Origin: Terriglobia bacterium
GTDB taxonomy: Bacteria > Acidobacteriota > Terriglobia > Terriglobales > Acidobacteriaceae
Reading direction: 5' to 3'
Length of the DNA stretch: 64,000 bases
Assembly (NCBI GenBank): GCA_020073465.1
Contig: JAIQFC010000026.1
Location: 1-64,000 of the forward strand
The notes beneath the pieces were generated by a model. The model had not been told where the DNA came from. It saw only the letters and a list, made by a program, of their open reading frames with translations, and did no database searches. The translations under genes and the position numbers were made by a program. Positions 1 through 8,404 of this stretch are shown piece after piece. Positions within the stretch are counted from its first letter, which is position 1. Each line of letters opens with the position of its first letter.

Positions 1-84
1 CGGCGCGTGGAGTGGCTGTTTCAAATTGCGGCAGCAGCCTACAACCTGGTCCGCGTCACGCGCCTGCGGGCGGCGCTAGCGTGA
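1..84 (+). CDS. Transposase C-terminal end (partial, enters from outside the window)
   Basis: An open frame without a start runs from the first base to a TGA at 82-84. Its 27 residues contain AAAAYNLVRVTRLRAALA, which resembles the conserved C-terminal tail of IS5-type DDE transposases (a hydrophobic stretch followed by AAYNLVR). Only the tail is visible, so the catalytic DDE residues, the element's left end and whether it is intact cannot be judged. No clear terminal inverted repeat follows within the next 300 bases. Family assignment is by motif recognition only. Confidence 0.6.
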   Translation, partial: RRVEWLFQIAAAAYNLVRVTRLRAALA

Positions 85-188
85 ACGGATGCGGCCTCGC
101 GACCCGCGATCCCACCTAAACGGAAGACCAAAACCAGTGCGGAAGCCAGAAAAACTGATTGCGGGACGCACTCTGCTCTGCAATCGGT

Positions 189-267
189 GAGTTTTTCAGC
201 AAACTGTTTAGCCGCGGTTGATACTGCTGCACTTACGGCGCGGCTGGAAGCCGCGTCCTTTCAAAAC
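189..267. repeat. REP-like two-hairpin element, family A copy 1; fills most of the 85-409 gap
   Basis: The core at 237-267 is the palindrome GGCGCGGCTGGAAGCCGCG followed by TCCTTTCAAAAC. The same core recurs at 22570-22600, 35050-35080 and 45404-45434. The segment before it, starting TTCAGCAAACTG, matches the segment before the 35050 copy. Small open frames across this stretch are products of the repeat and are not called. Nothing else is recognised between 85 and 409. Confidence 0.8.
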
Positions 268-409
268 GGGTGCAGATCGAGTTTTTACGCAGCCTCTAGA
301 AGCAGTGCCCTGCCCAAGACTATTTTCGATGCGGGTTCTGGCGGGAACAAGCCACACTTGGGTCATTGACTTGGGCGCTCGCAGCCTCTACCATTCCGGC
401 GATCGCTGA

Positions 410-763
410 ATGAAAATCTCAACGCGGGAAGTCGATCACGTTACCATCGTCGATCTTGGCGGCCGCATCACTTTGGGCGACGAAACAGGACAACTGCGCG
501 ACACGGTCTGCGACCTGATCAGCCGGAAGAAGACGAAAATCATCCTGAACCTGGCCGAGGTGGATTACATCGACAGCTCGGGCGTGGGAGAACTGGTCGG
601 GAGCTTCATCACGGTACGCAAGAACGGCGGCGAACTCAAGCTGCTCAACCTCTCTCAAAAAGTGCACGACATCCTGCAGGTTACCAAGCTGTACACCGTC
701 TTTGACATCAAGGACGACGAGTTCAAGGCCGTAAAGTCCTTCGACTATTTCTTCGCGAAGTAG
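410..763 (+). CDS. STAS-domain anti-sigma factor antagonist (SpoIIAA-like)
   Basis: The 117 residues form a single STAS domain, the usual length for SpoIIAA/RsbV-type antagonists. These bind an anti-sigma kinase and release a sigma factor, or act in a stressosome-like switch; phosphorylation of a serine turns them off. The phospho-site region reads YIDSSGVGEL (about residues 54-63), matching the family DSSG motif. The N-terminal strand VDHVTIVDLGGRITLG and the C-terminal KLYTVFDI segment also fit. No kinase or phosphatase partner lies next to it. The ATG at 410 follows TGA directly; no strong Shine-Dalgarno is seen. Confidence 0.88.
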   Translation: MKISTREVDHVTIVDLGGRITLGDETGQLRDTVCDLISRKKTKIILNLAEVDYIDSSGVGELVGSFITVRKNGGELKLLNLSQKVHDILQVTKLYTVFDIKDDEFKAVKSFDYFFAK

Positions 764-841
764 CTCACGCACGAACCGTTCTCGACACGTCCGCAGGCTC
801 CCCCGGTCAAGTAGATTAGGGATACCATCTCCCCAGGGACC

Positions 842-1276
842 ATGGGCCGAGTCAATCGGGCGGGAGTTGTGTTGCTCATGGAGAAGAACGGCGAGGAGAC
901 GAAGAATCCCAGGACGATCGTCTGGGTTACGGAGCACGGTTTCCAAGGCTGGACGTGCTCGGAGTGCGATTGGAACTATCCCCTGCCCACGCTGCTCAAC
1001 GATCCGGAAGCTAAGACAGCGTACGACCGGCTGGCGTTGGGGAAATTCCGGGAACACGCCTGTGAGAACTATGCCGCGCGACTGGGGCGAGCCGACAGCC
1101 AAAGCTTCACCGCCCGCATAAGAAAACTGGTGGCCCAGGGCTTCAAACCAAAAGACGCAGTCGAGCTTCTCGTGCAGGAAGTCGAGCTGGAATACCGCAA
1201 CCAGCCGAAGGTTCTGGAACAGGCGCGGGCGGAGGGGGAGGATTTTCTGCGCCGGGTGCGCGCGGGGCTGATCTAG
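842..1276 (+). CDS. Conserved hypothetical protein with a CxxC...H...C pattern
   Basis: A 144-residue soluble protein with no recognised family. After a short N-terminus it has WTCSECDWNYPLP (about residues 38-50) and then KFREHACENYA (about 68-78), so one CxxC pair plus His and Cys could form a small zinc site. The C-terminal half is charged and helical (PKDAVELLVQEVELEYRN). ATG 842 follows CAGGGACC; an ATG at 878 (MEKNGEETK) is an alternative that drops 12 residues. It follows the STAS gene on the same strand with a 78-base gap, so cotranscription is possible. Function unknown. Confidence 0.65.
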   Translation: MGRVNRAGVVLLMEKNGEETKNPRTIVWVTEHGFQGWTCSECDWNYPLPTLLNDPEAKTAYDRLALGKFREHACENYAARLGRADSQSFTARIRKLVAQGFKPKDAVELLVQEVELEYRNQPKVLEQARAEGEDFLRRVRAGLI

Positions 1277-1436
1277 GCAGGTGCCGTCCCGTCGGGACTT
1301 GCTCGACCTTTCCCACGCCCCCGGCACTGCCATGCCGGGCTTTCCCATGCTGCCCTTCCAGGGGCTGCAATTTGCTAATCTCGTGCAGCTCCTTCGCCCC
1401 GTAGAGTTTTTCCCCAACTCCCCGGCGAGAGATCTT

Positions 1437-1745
1437 CTAGCCCCGGCCGTATTCCCTCACTTCCCCATCGACTGCGACGGCAACGTACTTTTGCGAGAGG
1501 AGATCTCGAAACTGCACGACCCGCCGCCCTTCTCGGGCTAGCTTCCCCCACTGGGTCGGCTTCTCGGGATTCTGCTCGATGGCCTGATACTCTTTTCCGG
1601 CCATCACAAAGCGCACGGTTCGAAACCTGCGTGCTCCGGTCCGCGTCACGCGAGAAGTCCTCCCCTCGATCACCACCTCGGGTCCACTCATCAACTGCTC
1701 GGCGACAGACTGCAAAACAGACTGCAAAATCGAGTGATCCAGCAT
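1437..1745 (-). CDS. Small hypothetical protein
   Basis: A 102-residue frame reading MLDHSILQSVLQSVAEQL at the start and ending VDGEVREYGRG. It has an N-terminal helix and then beta-rich basic sequence (GARRFRTVRFVMAGKEYQAIEQNP). No signal peptide, membrane segment or known motif is visible. It converges with the gene ending at 1276. Codon use is like its neighbours, which supports a real gene, but no family is recognised. Confidence 0.5.
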   Translation of the reverse strand: MLDHSILQSVLQSVAEQLMSGPEVVIEGRTSRVTRTGARRFRTVRFVMAGKEYQAIEQNPEKPTQWGKLAREGRRVVQFRDLLSQKYVAVAVDGEVREYGRG

Positions 1746-1895
1746 TTTGGCGTGACCCGAAGCGATAATACGCCCGGAATTCTCCTACTGTCCTCGACAG
1801 CGCAAGTAAACAGGAGCTGACCCTCCCACCGCGGCGCTTCGTGCGATGCTCTGGGATGTAAGCCCGAACCTTGGCTTCGTATCAGGGCATGCGCT

Positions 1896-2456
1896 TTAGC
1901 GATTACGTATCTTGCTGCTGAATCGAGAACCGCCTTCAGGCACTGCGTTTTGGGTGGCGTCCAAGACTCGCCCTAGACTCACAGGAGCCGGATCAACATC
2001 GAAACCCAAGTTAGCTGATGAGTACGGATATTCCTTCGCGTCCCCAACGAAGCCAGCCTCAACTGGATTGTTTCGAATGTACCGGGCTGCTTGTTGGAAG
2101 GCGTTCGCGTCACGAATTCGAATCTCCGAGAATCCTTTCTGCCAGAAGGGAGCTCGGGCTCCAAGTTCTTTTCCAGCACGAAAGGCGAATCCGCCTTTGA
2201 TGAATTGGACGGCTTTCTCGATTGTCATCGTGACATCGACCGTCAGCAAAAGATGGATGTGGTCGGGCATTACGACGAATTCGTGGAGGCGGAATCTGTC
2301 TTGCGATCGATAGTCGTATAGAACGTGTAGAAATAGGCGGGCGGAGCGATCGGACTGAAGCGTGTGACGTTTGTCGTGAGTTGAGGTGGTGACGAAAAAT
2401 GTGCGGGCGCCGGCGATCACAGCTTCGGGATCGGAGTGCCGATGAGGAATGGACAT
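1896..2456 (-). CDS. REP-associated tyrosine transposase (RAYT, Y1/HUH family)
   Basis: From the ATG at 2456 the protein has 186 residues, normal for RAYTs, which nick single-stranded DNA at REP hairpins through an HUH motif and one catalytic tyrosine. The HUH motif is seen in VVMPDHIHLLL. The tyrosine region is AARYIRNNPVEAGF. A further 66 codons are open upstream to 2654, but that stretch runs through a diverged REP hairpin (2496-2516), so it is unlikely to be coding. A second possible ATG lies at 2492. The REP array at 2621-2913 lies just upstream, the usual RAYT-REP arrangement. The gene looks intact. Confidence 0.88.
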   Translation of the reverse strand: MSIPHRHSDPEAVIAGARTFFVTTSTHDKRHTLQSDRSARLFLHVLYDYRSQDRFRLHEFVVMPDHIHLLLTVDVTMTIEKAVQFIKGGFAFRAGKELGARAPFWQKGFSEIRIRDANAFQQAARYIRNNPVEAGFVGDAKEYPYSSANLGFDVDPAPVSLGRVLDATQNAVPEGGSRFSSKIRNR

Positions 2457-2495
2457 GCGCAGCGGCCAGAGCCGGATCTTTCCTGGGCTCATTCC

Positions 2496-2516
2496 GGCAC
2501 GCCTCAAAGGCGGGCC
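2496..2516. repeat. Diverged REP hairpin in front of the RAYT gene
   Basis: GGCACGCCTCAAAGGCGGGCC followed by CTGATACGAA is a degenerate copy of the hairpin in the array at 2621-2913. Together they bracket the 5' side of the transposase. Confidence 0.75.
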
Positions 2517-2620
2517 CTGATACGAATCTGTACCGTCCGCGCTGGAAAAGGATGTGACGGCTGTCACGGGTCGCGGCGTTAGTGCGTTTGCGGGTTTCGA
2601 ATTGGGAATGAGTCGTCCGG

Positions 2621-2913
2621 GTGAGTGAAAAGCAGTGCCTAAAGGCGAAAACAAGACTCCTGCGTTTACGGCACGCCTTTGAAGGCGTGCCCTGATACGA
2701 ACCGGTGGGAATGGGAATCGTCTGGGGTGAGTGAAAGGCAGCGCCTAAAGGCGAAAACAAGACTCCTGCGTTTACGGCACGCCTTGAAGGCGTGCCCTGA
2801 TACGAACCGGTGGGAATGGGAGTCGTCTGGGGTGAGTGAAAGCAGCGCCTAAAGGCGAAACACGACTCCTGCATTTACGGCACGCCTTTGAAGGCGTGCC
2901 CTGATACGAATCC
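2621..2913. repeat. Three tandem REP units upstream of the RAYT gene
   Basis: Units begin at 2621, 2727 and 2832 with GTGAGTGAAA and are 106, 105 and about 82 bases long. Each has a small hairpin (CCTAAAGG), about 23 bases, and a large hairpin (2670-2691, 2776-2796, 2879-2900) of the form GGCACGCCTTTGAAGGCGTG, then CCTGATACGAA. The units are nearly identical, which suggests recent duplication. The last unit ends about 45 bases before ruvB. The array fills the 2457-2959 spacer. It is not a CRISPR array: there are no short unique spacers. Confidence 0.9.
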
Positions 2914-2959
2914 ATGTCATGCGGCTATCCCTTTGCGGGTTCGTGGTAACATCCGGCGA

Positions 2960-4012
2960 GTGGCTACGGCGAAAAACAATCCGAATCTGAATTACAACCG
3001 GGAGCGGCTGGTGTCGGCGGCGGTGGTGGAGGACGACTCGTCGTTTGAGCTGAAGCTGCGGCCGCAGCGGTTGGGCGAGTTCATCGGGCAGGCGAAGGTC
3101 AAGGAGAACCTGGCGGTGGCGATCGAGGCGGCGCGGTCGCGGGGCGAGGCCATGGATCATGTGCTGCTGTACGGGCCTCCGGGACTGGGGAAGACGACGC
3201 TGGCGAACATTATTGCGAATGAACTGGGGGTGCATTTTCAGCCGACGGCGGCGCCGCTGATGCAGATCAAGGGCGACCTGACGGCGATCATCACCAACCT
3301 GCAGGACAAGCAGGTGCTGTTCATCGATGAGGTCCACCGACTGCAGCCGGTGCTGGAGGAGTTGCTGTATTCGGCGCTGGAAGATTACAAGCTGGACATT
3401 ATTATTGGGCAAGGGCCGTCGGCGCGGACGCATACGCTGGAAGTGAAGCCGTTCACGTTCGTGGGTGCGACCACGCGAGCGGGGCTGCTTTCGGCGCCGC
3501 TGCGATCCAGATTTGGGATTGTGTTGCGGCTGGAGTTCTATACGCCGGAAGACCTGCGAGTGATCGTGGAACGGTCGGCGGAGATTCTGGGGGTGTCGAT
3601 CGACGACGCGGGCGCGATCGAGATTGCCGGCCGGTCGCGCGGGACGCCGCGCATCGCGAACCGGCTGCTGCGGCGGGTTCGCGACTATGCGCAAGTGCGC
3701 GGGGCGGGCAAGATTGATGAGCCAACGGCCCAGGCGGCTTTGCGCATGCTGGAAGTGGATCAGTATGGATTTGATGAAGTCGACCGGCGATTGCTGCTGA
3801 CGATTATCGAAAAGTATCAAGGCGGGCCGGTGGGTGTGAATACACTGGCGGCAGCGCTGGCGGAAGAGCCGGACGCAATCGAAGAGATTTACGAGCCCTT
3901 CCTGATGCAGATTGGATTTCTCGACCGCACTCCGCGCGGGCGGGTCGCCACGCAACTGGCGTACGAATATTTCAAGATCGCGCCGAACCGCAGGCAGAGT
4001 TCGCTGTTCTGA
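2960..4012 (+). CDS. ruvB: Holliday junction branch migration helicase RuvB
   Basis: RuvB is the hexameric AAA+ motor that drives branch migration with RuvA. The Walker A motif GPPGLGKTT is at about residues 72-80 and Walker B LFIDEVHR at about 120-127. Sensor GATTRAG and the C-terminal winged helix ([13 protein letters not shown]) follow. The frame is open from 2888, but its first 24 codons read through a REP hairpin. The GTG at 2960 gives 350 residues, the family norm, and is preferred. No ruvA or ruvC is adjacent. The REP array forms its whole upstream region, so its promoter must lie in or next to the repeats. Confidence 0.95.
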   Translation: MATAKNNPNLNYNRERLVSAAVVEDDSSFELKLRPQRLGEFIGQAKVKENLAVAIEAARSRGEAMDHVLLYGPPGLGKTTLANIIANELGVHFQPTAAPLMQIKGDLTAIITNLQDKQVLFIDEVHRLQPVLEELLYSALEDYKLDIIIGQGPSARTHTLEVKPFTFVGATTRAGLLSAPLRSRFGIVLRLEFYTPEDLRVIVERSAEILGVSIDDAGAIEIAGRSRGTPRIANRLLRRVRDYAQVRGAGKIDEPTAQAALRMLEVDQYGFDEVDRRLLLTIIEKYQGGPVGVNTLAAALAEEPDAIEEIYEPFLMQIGFLDRTPRGRVATQLAYEYFKIAPNRRQSSLF

Positions 4013-4128
4013 CTCGATACCTTCCCCCGCAAAATATTCCAGCTATTCGTGAATGGCTCATTCCGTTGCCTCTGGCGGACTTCCGGTGGCGGTGCCGTTT
4101 TCCCCTGAACGTAGTGGCGATGCGCGCG

Positions 4129-4200
4129 AGATCCCTTCGACTTCGCTCAGGGCAAGCTCTTCGCTCCGCCTGAAGAACGGCTGCGCTCAGGATGACGCCC
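4129..4200. repeat. Dispersed repeat family C, copy 1
   Basis: CCCTTCGACTTCGCTCAGGG followed by CTCCGCCTGAAGAACGG and GCTGCGCTCAGGATGACGCC. Matching copies lie at 16443-16528 and 20626-20670, with partial ones at 27699-27742, 14971-15030 and 11379-11400. It occupies most of the ruvB to ybbR spacer. Confidence 0.75.
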
Positions 4201-4268
4201 TGCGGAATAGATGCTCGTCGGAATCCATTTCAGCAGAATTGCATGGCAGAGGATTTGCGTGACGGCTT

Positions 4269-4946
4269 CTAGTGGGCTGGAGTGCTGCCGGCTTTTTCCA
4301 TGGTGACGGTCACGTGGATTGGGACTGGACGGACGACTTGCACGAGCGGATCGGACACGTACACGTTGGTCACAAACGTATTCTTCGTCATCGTTCCGGA
4401 AGCGTCTACCGGGTCCGTGGTTGCGGCGTCGACCTTCTCCACATGCTGTTTTGGGCCGCTGATGGTGATGCGAGAGGGATCGACCTCGACTTTGGCAATC
4501 CGCTCCCCTTCCACGAAGTTCCCTACGACGCGGGGACGGATTTCGACTTCGCGCGTGAGGCGCATGTCAAATGCGAGGTGCACCTGGCTGGGGACGACCT
4601 GCACTACGAGCAATTCTCTGGGATGGCGAACCTGTTGCGAGGTCAGATCATAGGTACGATCTCCGGGTTTCGCGCCCCCCAATTCGAGTTCGGCGTGAAC
4701 GTCGCTCGGCCGCAACTGCCGGACCAGACGCTCAGGCCCGCGCACGCGGATCTGCGCTTCCGGAATCGACTCGGAGCTGATCTCCAGATCGTAGGGGACA
4801 TTCTGGAAGACGATGGGCGAGCGCACCGCAACTTCCGCCGGACGCTCGTCCGGCGAGATCATGGCCCACAATCCCACGGCCAGAACGAGTGACAACAGCT
4901 TCAGGGCAAAATTGTGCAGCACGTAGCGCTTGACGAAGCTGATCAT
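4269..4946 (-). CDS. YbbR-domain protein (CdaR-like regulator of the diadenylate cyclase)
   Basis: This 225-residue protein has one N-terminal membrane helix (FALKLLSLVLAVGLWAMIS, about 13-31) and then extracytoplasmic YbbR-type beta repeats, for example RVRGPERLVRQL and ITISGPKQHVEKV. YbbR proteins anchor next to and modulate CdaA-type cyclases. Its ATG overlaps the stop of cdaA by four bases, so the two are translationally coupled and their products probably work together at the membrane. It is shorter than Firmicute CdaR, having about two repeats. Confidence 0.88.
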   Translation of the reverse strand: MISFVKRYVLHNFALKLLSLVLAVGLWAMISPDERPAEVAVRSPIVFQNVPYDLEISSESIPEAQIRVRGPERLVRQLRPSDVHAELELGGAKPGDRTYDLTSQQVRHPRELLVVQVVPSQVHLAFDMRLTREVEIRPRVVGNFVEGERIAKVEVDPSRITISGPKQHVEKVDAATTDPVDASGTMTKNTFVTNVYVSDPLVQVVRPVPIHVTVTMEKAGSTPAH

Positions 4947-5827
4947 GTCTGGCGCTCCGTGTCGGAGGAAGCGTCGGAGCCCCGCTGCGGCAAGGTGCGC
5001 AAGGGAGAGTCCAGCGCTCCATTGGATTCATCCTGTGTAATCACCGTGGGCAACGTGACCGGAGACATGTAGCGGCGGAGTTCGGAACTGAGGCGCTCGC
5101 GTAACTGGTCAGCGGTGAGGTCGCGCTCAATCTTGCCACCGATGGCGAGACTGATCGCACCGGTTTCTTCGGAGACGATCACGGCGATTGCATCGGTCTC
5201 TTCGGTGATGCCGATGCCGGCGCGGTGGCGGGTACCGAGCTGGGTCGAAAGCATGGGATTCATCGACAGGGGCAAGAAACACGCGGCTGCAGCAATCCGA
5301 TCTTTTTGCACGATTACGGCTCCATCGTGCAAGGGCGCGCTGGGGCGGAAAATAGTCGCCAGCAGATCGTAGGAAAGGCGTGCATCCAGCGGCACGCCGC
5401 TTTCCACGTGGGTGCGCAATCCAATCTCACGCTCAATCACGATAAGGGCGCCGGTCTGGTGCTGGGAAAAAAGATTGGCGGCGAGAACAATGTCGTCGTA
5501 GGAGTCGCCTTCAGCCGCCGAGCCTCGCCCGAGACTGAGCCGGCGCCCGAGATCGGCCAGGACGTGGCGAATCTCGGACTGGAAGACCACGATCAGGGCG
5601 AAGATGACGTAGGGAACGAGTCGGCTCACCAGCCAGCTCATGGTGGGAAGTTCGCCAATTCTGGCGAGGTAGAAGGCAAGGGCAACCACGGCCAGGCCGG
5701 CGAGCATGGGAGCGGCGCGGGTTCCCCGGATCATCACCAGGATCTGATAAATGAGCACGGCCACGATCAGAATGTCGATTGCCACCGACACCGTGGACCA
5801 TGTCAGATATTGGGTCAACAGAACCAT
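4943..5827 (-). CDS. cdaA: Diadenylate cyclase CdaA (c-di-AMP synthesis)
   Basis: CdaA joins two ATP molecules into cyclic di-AMP, which controls potassium, osmotic and wall homeostasis. The 294 residues start with three membrane helices (about 12-35, 39-56 and 70-85), followed by a DisA_N domain. The two hallmark motifs are present: LHDGAVIV (DGA 168-170) and GTRHRAGIG (RHR 200-202). ybbR follows with a four-base overlap. The common third partner glmM is not beside them. A tail of about 45 residues after the domain is polar and of unknown role. Confidence 0.94.
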   Translation of the reverse strand: MVLLTQYLTWSTVSVAIDILIVAVLIYQILVMIRGTRAAPMLAGLAVVALAFYLARIGELPTMSWLVSRLVPYVIFALIVVFQSEIRHVLADLGRRLSLGRGSAAEGDSYDDIVLAANLFSQHQTGALIVIEREIGLRTHVESGVPLDARLSYDLLATIFRPSAPLHDGAVIVQKDRIAAAACFLPLSMNPMLSTQLGTRHRAGIGITEETDAIAVIVSEETGAISLAIGGKIERDLTADQLRERLSSELRRYMSPVTLPTVITQDESNGALDSPLRTLPQRGSDASSDTERQT

Positions 5828-5951
5828 TCTCGAACCCGTAGCCGTTTCAATTGTAAACGCAGCGCTTTCCGGTGCTAAATGTGGCCGAACTAAGCCGGAA
5901 TTTTGGCGTCAGAACCCGTGCCGTCCTTACGGAGTCTGTGCCGCGGCTTCT

Positions 5952-6173
5952 CTTCCGCCCCCGCAGGGGCTTGTTCTCGTTCCACTTCCTACCCACGGCT
6001 TGCGCCGTGGGCTGCATTCTTACGCCGCTTCGCGGCTAAAAGCAATATCGGCGTCCACTTTTCGGGCGAGCATCAAAACTACGACACAGACTCCTACGGG
6101 ACTCACTCGGCGTTCGTTCTTACCCGGCACTTACGTGCCGGCCTATAAAGTGCCGCCCCGGCGGGGCTGCAGT
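5952..6173. repeat. Palindrome cluster between cdaA and xseA (families D and E)
   Basis: Between the divergent cdaA start and the xseA stop (5828-6292) no gene is seen. The stretch holds a family D element at 5952-6038: a CCCCGCAGGGG hairpin, CCCACGGCTTGCGCCGTGGG, then GCCGCTTCGCGGC. A family E hairpin CCCGGCACTTACGTGCCGG is at 6123-6141, and a GCCCCGGCGGGGC hairpin is near 6155. Family D recurs at 13298-13380 and family E at 38687-38706. Confidence 0.85.
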
Positions 6174-6292
6174 TTGCTGGCTCAGTGTTACCACTTGACC
6201 CAGAATCCAGTTCTCATGCATCTAGGTGGCATCCGTACACTCAAGCCCAAAATGTCCAAACCAAGCTGCCTTGAGCTCGGCGCAAGGGGCGG

Positions 6293-7666
6293 TCAATTTC
6301 GTTCCCTAGTCACGGTGGCATGGATCTCGCCGCGCGCCAGCCTTGCCGAAATCTCATCCCCGGCCTGAACACGGGCTGCGTCCTTCAACAACTTCCCTGA
6401 CGAATCAAAGACCAGCGCATAGCCGCGTTCGAGAATTGCCAAGGGCGACAGGGTTTCGAGCGTTGTCATCATGCGCTCTGCGCGAATCCGGTGCTGGAGC
6501 AAAACATTTCGAATCACCGAGACCAGGGCTGCGGTAGATGCGTCCAATTGCCGGCGCATTCCCGAGAGCACCAGCCGCAGGTCATAGTGCCGGACGACGG
6601 CGGAAACTGTCTCCCAACGGCGCTGCATTAGTTCTAGCAGGCTTCGCTGTGCGCGCTCCAGGCGATAGGTCAGATCATCCAGCTTCTGCTGGCGCTGATT
6701 GATGCCATCCATCATGCGGGCAAAGGCCCCGTGCTGAGCCAGTTCGGTGAGTGCCTGCCGTCCCATCAGCAGCCGGAACCGCATGGCGCGCACGAGGCGC
6801 TCATGCAGCCTGTTCGCATCACTTTCCACTTCCTCGCGCGAGCGAATGACGAGTTCCGCGGCTGCGGAGGGCGTGGGAGCGCGCAAATCCGCGACGAAAT
6901 CGACAATCGTGAAATCCGTCTCATGCCCGACTGCGGAAATTACGGGAACCGCGGAGGCGGAGACGGCTCGGGCCAGCGCCTCATCATTAAACGCCGCCAA
7001 ATCTTCCGCGGAGCCTCCGCCGCGCGCCACGATCACGACGTCCACATTCTGCTGTGTGCTGAAGTGGCGCACACCCGCGGCGACTTCGAGGGCAGCCGCT
7101 TCTCCCTGGACCTGGGCGGGATAAATGACGACATTCACGGTGTGATGCCGCCGCTGCAAGACGTTGAGAATGTCGCGCAGGGCCGCCGCCTGCGGAGAGG
7201 TCACAATGCCAATGCGCGCTGGCAGCGTGGGAATCGGCTTCTTGCGTTCGGCGGCGAACAGGCCTTCCGCCTCCAGTTTGGCCTTGAGCTGTTCGAAGGC
7301 AATCTGCAGGGAGCCGGCGCCTTTGGGCTCGAGGTACTCCGCGGAAATCTGCAACTCTCCGCGATCCTCGTAAACGGTGACCCGGCCGCGCACCACGACT
7401 TGCACGCCATCTGCGGGACGAAAGCGCAACAGCCGCGCGGACGACCGGAACATCACGACCCGGATCTGCGCGTTGCCGTCCTTCAGGGTGAAATAAAGAT
7501 GTCCGGACTCAGGGGCGCGAAAGTTAGAGATTTCTCCCTCGACGCAGGCATCGGAATATTCGCGTTCGATGTGCGTGCGGACAGCGGCGACGAGATCGCG
7601 TACCGTCCACACCCGCTGCTCCGGAGGACGGAAGTTGAAGCCGAACTGGTCACCCGGGGAGGACAT
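6293..7666 (-). CDS. xseA: Exodeoxyribonuclease VII large subunit
   Basis: XseA is the catalytic subunit of ExoVII, which degrades single-stranded DNA from both ends. The 457 residues contain an N-terminal OB fold (VWTVRDLVAAVRTHIER and GHLYFTLKDGNAQIRVVMF, within about 20-75) and the catalytic core with IGIVTSPQAAALRDI and VIVARGGGSAEDLAAFNDE. A coiled-coil region and the C-terminal ILERGYALV segment follow. Length matches the family. The small subunit gene xseB, often next to xseA, is not found nearby, so it must lie elsewhere. Confidence 0.95.
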   Translation of the reverse strand: MSSPGDQFGFNFRPPEQRVWTVRDLVAAVRTHIEREYSDACVEGEISNFRAPESGHLYFTLKDGNAQIRVVMFRSSARLLRFRPADGVQVVVRGRVTVYEDRGELQISAEYLEPKGAGSLQIAFEQLKAKLEAEGLFAAERKKPIPTLPARIGIVTSPQAAALRDILNVLQRRHHTVNVVIYPAQVQGEAAALEVAAGVRHFSTQQNVDVVIVARGGGSAEDLAAFNDEALARAVSASAVPVISAVGHETDFTIVDFVADLRAPTPSAAAELVIRSREEVESDANRLHERLVRAMRFRLLMGRQALTELAQHGAFARMMDGINQRQQKLDDLTYRLERAQRSLLELMQRRWETVSAVVRHYDLRLVLSGMRRQLDASTAALVSVIRNVLLQHRIRAERMMTTLETLSPLAILERGYALVFDSSGKLLKDAARVQAGDEISARLARGEIHATVTRERN

Positions 7667-7900
7667 CGAGGAGAGTGTACCGCAGGAAGGCGGTCGGAAG
7701 AGTGGTGGTCTCTCGGCGGTGCTTAGCGTCTGAACGGGTGGGAGTGCAAGCCAGGTCCTCGCTCCTGGCGCAAGAAGACGGATGTGCTCAGGATCGTGCC
7801 GACTCGACTTGAAGCTGGCAGGGCTCCTTCGACTGCGCAGAATGACAACGGGAAAGGATCTGGAGATGACGGTGGCCGGGCAACCAACTAACGGGGGCCG

Positions 7901-8125
7901 CTACTTCCGCAGCCGCGAAATTACGTATAACAGCACCGACAAGGCGACGCTTACAAGCACTGACGTGGCCAGCGGGAAGTAGATGGTGGTGTTTTTCCCG
8001 CGATAGATAAAATCTCCGGGGAGCCGTCCAAGCGGGAGATGCGTTCGTCCGAGCAGAACCACCACAGTTCCCGCCACGACCAGGACCAGTCCGAAGATGA
8101 TCAGCAGCCTGCCAAAATCTGCCAT
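7901..8125 (-). CDS. DUF2905 two-helix membrane protein
   Basis: From the ATG at 8125 the protein has 74 residues: helix one (GRLLIIFGLVLVVAGTVVVLL), the conserved loop LPLGRLPGDFIYRGKN, and helix two (FPLATSVLVSVALSVLLYVI). This order and the LGRLPGD motif identify DUF2905, small inner-membrane proteins of unknown function. The frame is open to 8221, but the 32 extra codons look non-coding and approach a repeat. Confidence 0.85.
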   Translation of the reverse strand: MADFGRLLIIFGLVLVVAGTVVVLLGRTHLPLGRLPGDFIYRGKNTTIYFPLATSVLVSVALSVLLYVISRLRK

Positions 8126-8216
8126 GAAAATTCGGCGAAAGCCGTCCCCCTGTACTAGCCATTTTGTCACGATCCGGAAAGTCTGGAGGAATCTGCAGGC
8201 TTCTGCAGCATCGCTA

Positions 8217-8346
8217 CCCACCCTTGCAAAGAACGCAAGGATGGGGCACCCTCAGCGGGAACGGTGCAGACAAACACTCTAGAAAGGTGGGCCACCTGCC
8301 CTTCTCAGCGGGTAAGGCCGCGCAGCGCTGAAGCACTGCGCCACCC
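8217..8346. repeat. Family G and family B palindromes between the DUF2905 gene and the receptor gene
   Basis: At 8217-8252 CCTTGCAAAGAACGCAAGGA followed by TGGGGCACCC is a nested palindrome of family G (other copies near 21547 and 30839). At 8321-8346 CGCAGCGCTGAAGCACTGCG followed by CCACCC is a family B hairpin. No gene is seen in this spacer. Confidence 0.8.
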
Positions 8347-8404
8347 GAAGATCACCTGCAACGGCAATCTTTCCGCAGGCTGCGAGTCTCAAGAGAATCA
8401 GAGC

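Noticed and set aside
187-409. Two short plus-strand open frames upstream of the STAS gene
   Set aside because: They read through the family A repeat element at 189-267 and have no protein-like features.
419-1417. A 332-codon minus-strand open frame
   Set aside because: It lies opposite the STAS gene and the gene at 842-1276, and its sequence is a Arg/Pro-rich shadow of them.
2621-2913. Tandem repeats considered as a CRISPR array
   Set aside because: Units are about 82-106 bases, nearly identical throughout, and contain no unique spacers; they are REP units.
2888-2959. Upstream extension of ruvB to an ATG at 2888
   Set aside because: The codons fall in the third REP hairpin; the GTG at 2960 gives the normal length.
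2849-3955. Long minus-strand open frame opposite ruvB
   Set aside because: High-GC shadow of ruvB; very rich in Arg, Gln and His with no family match.
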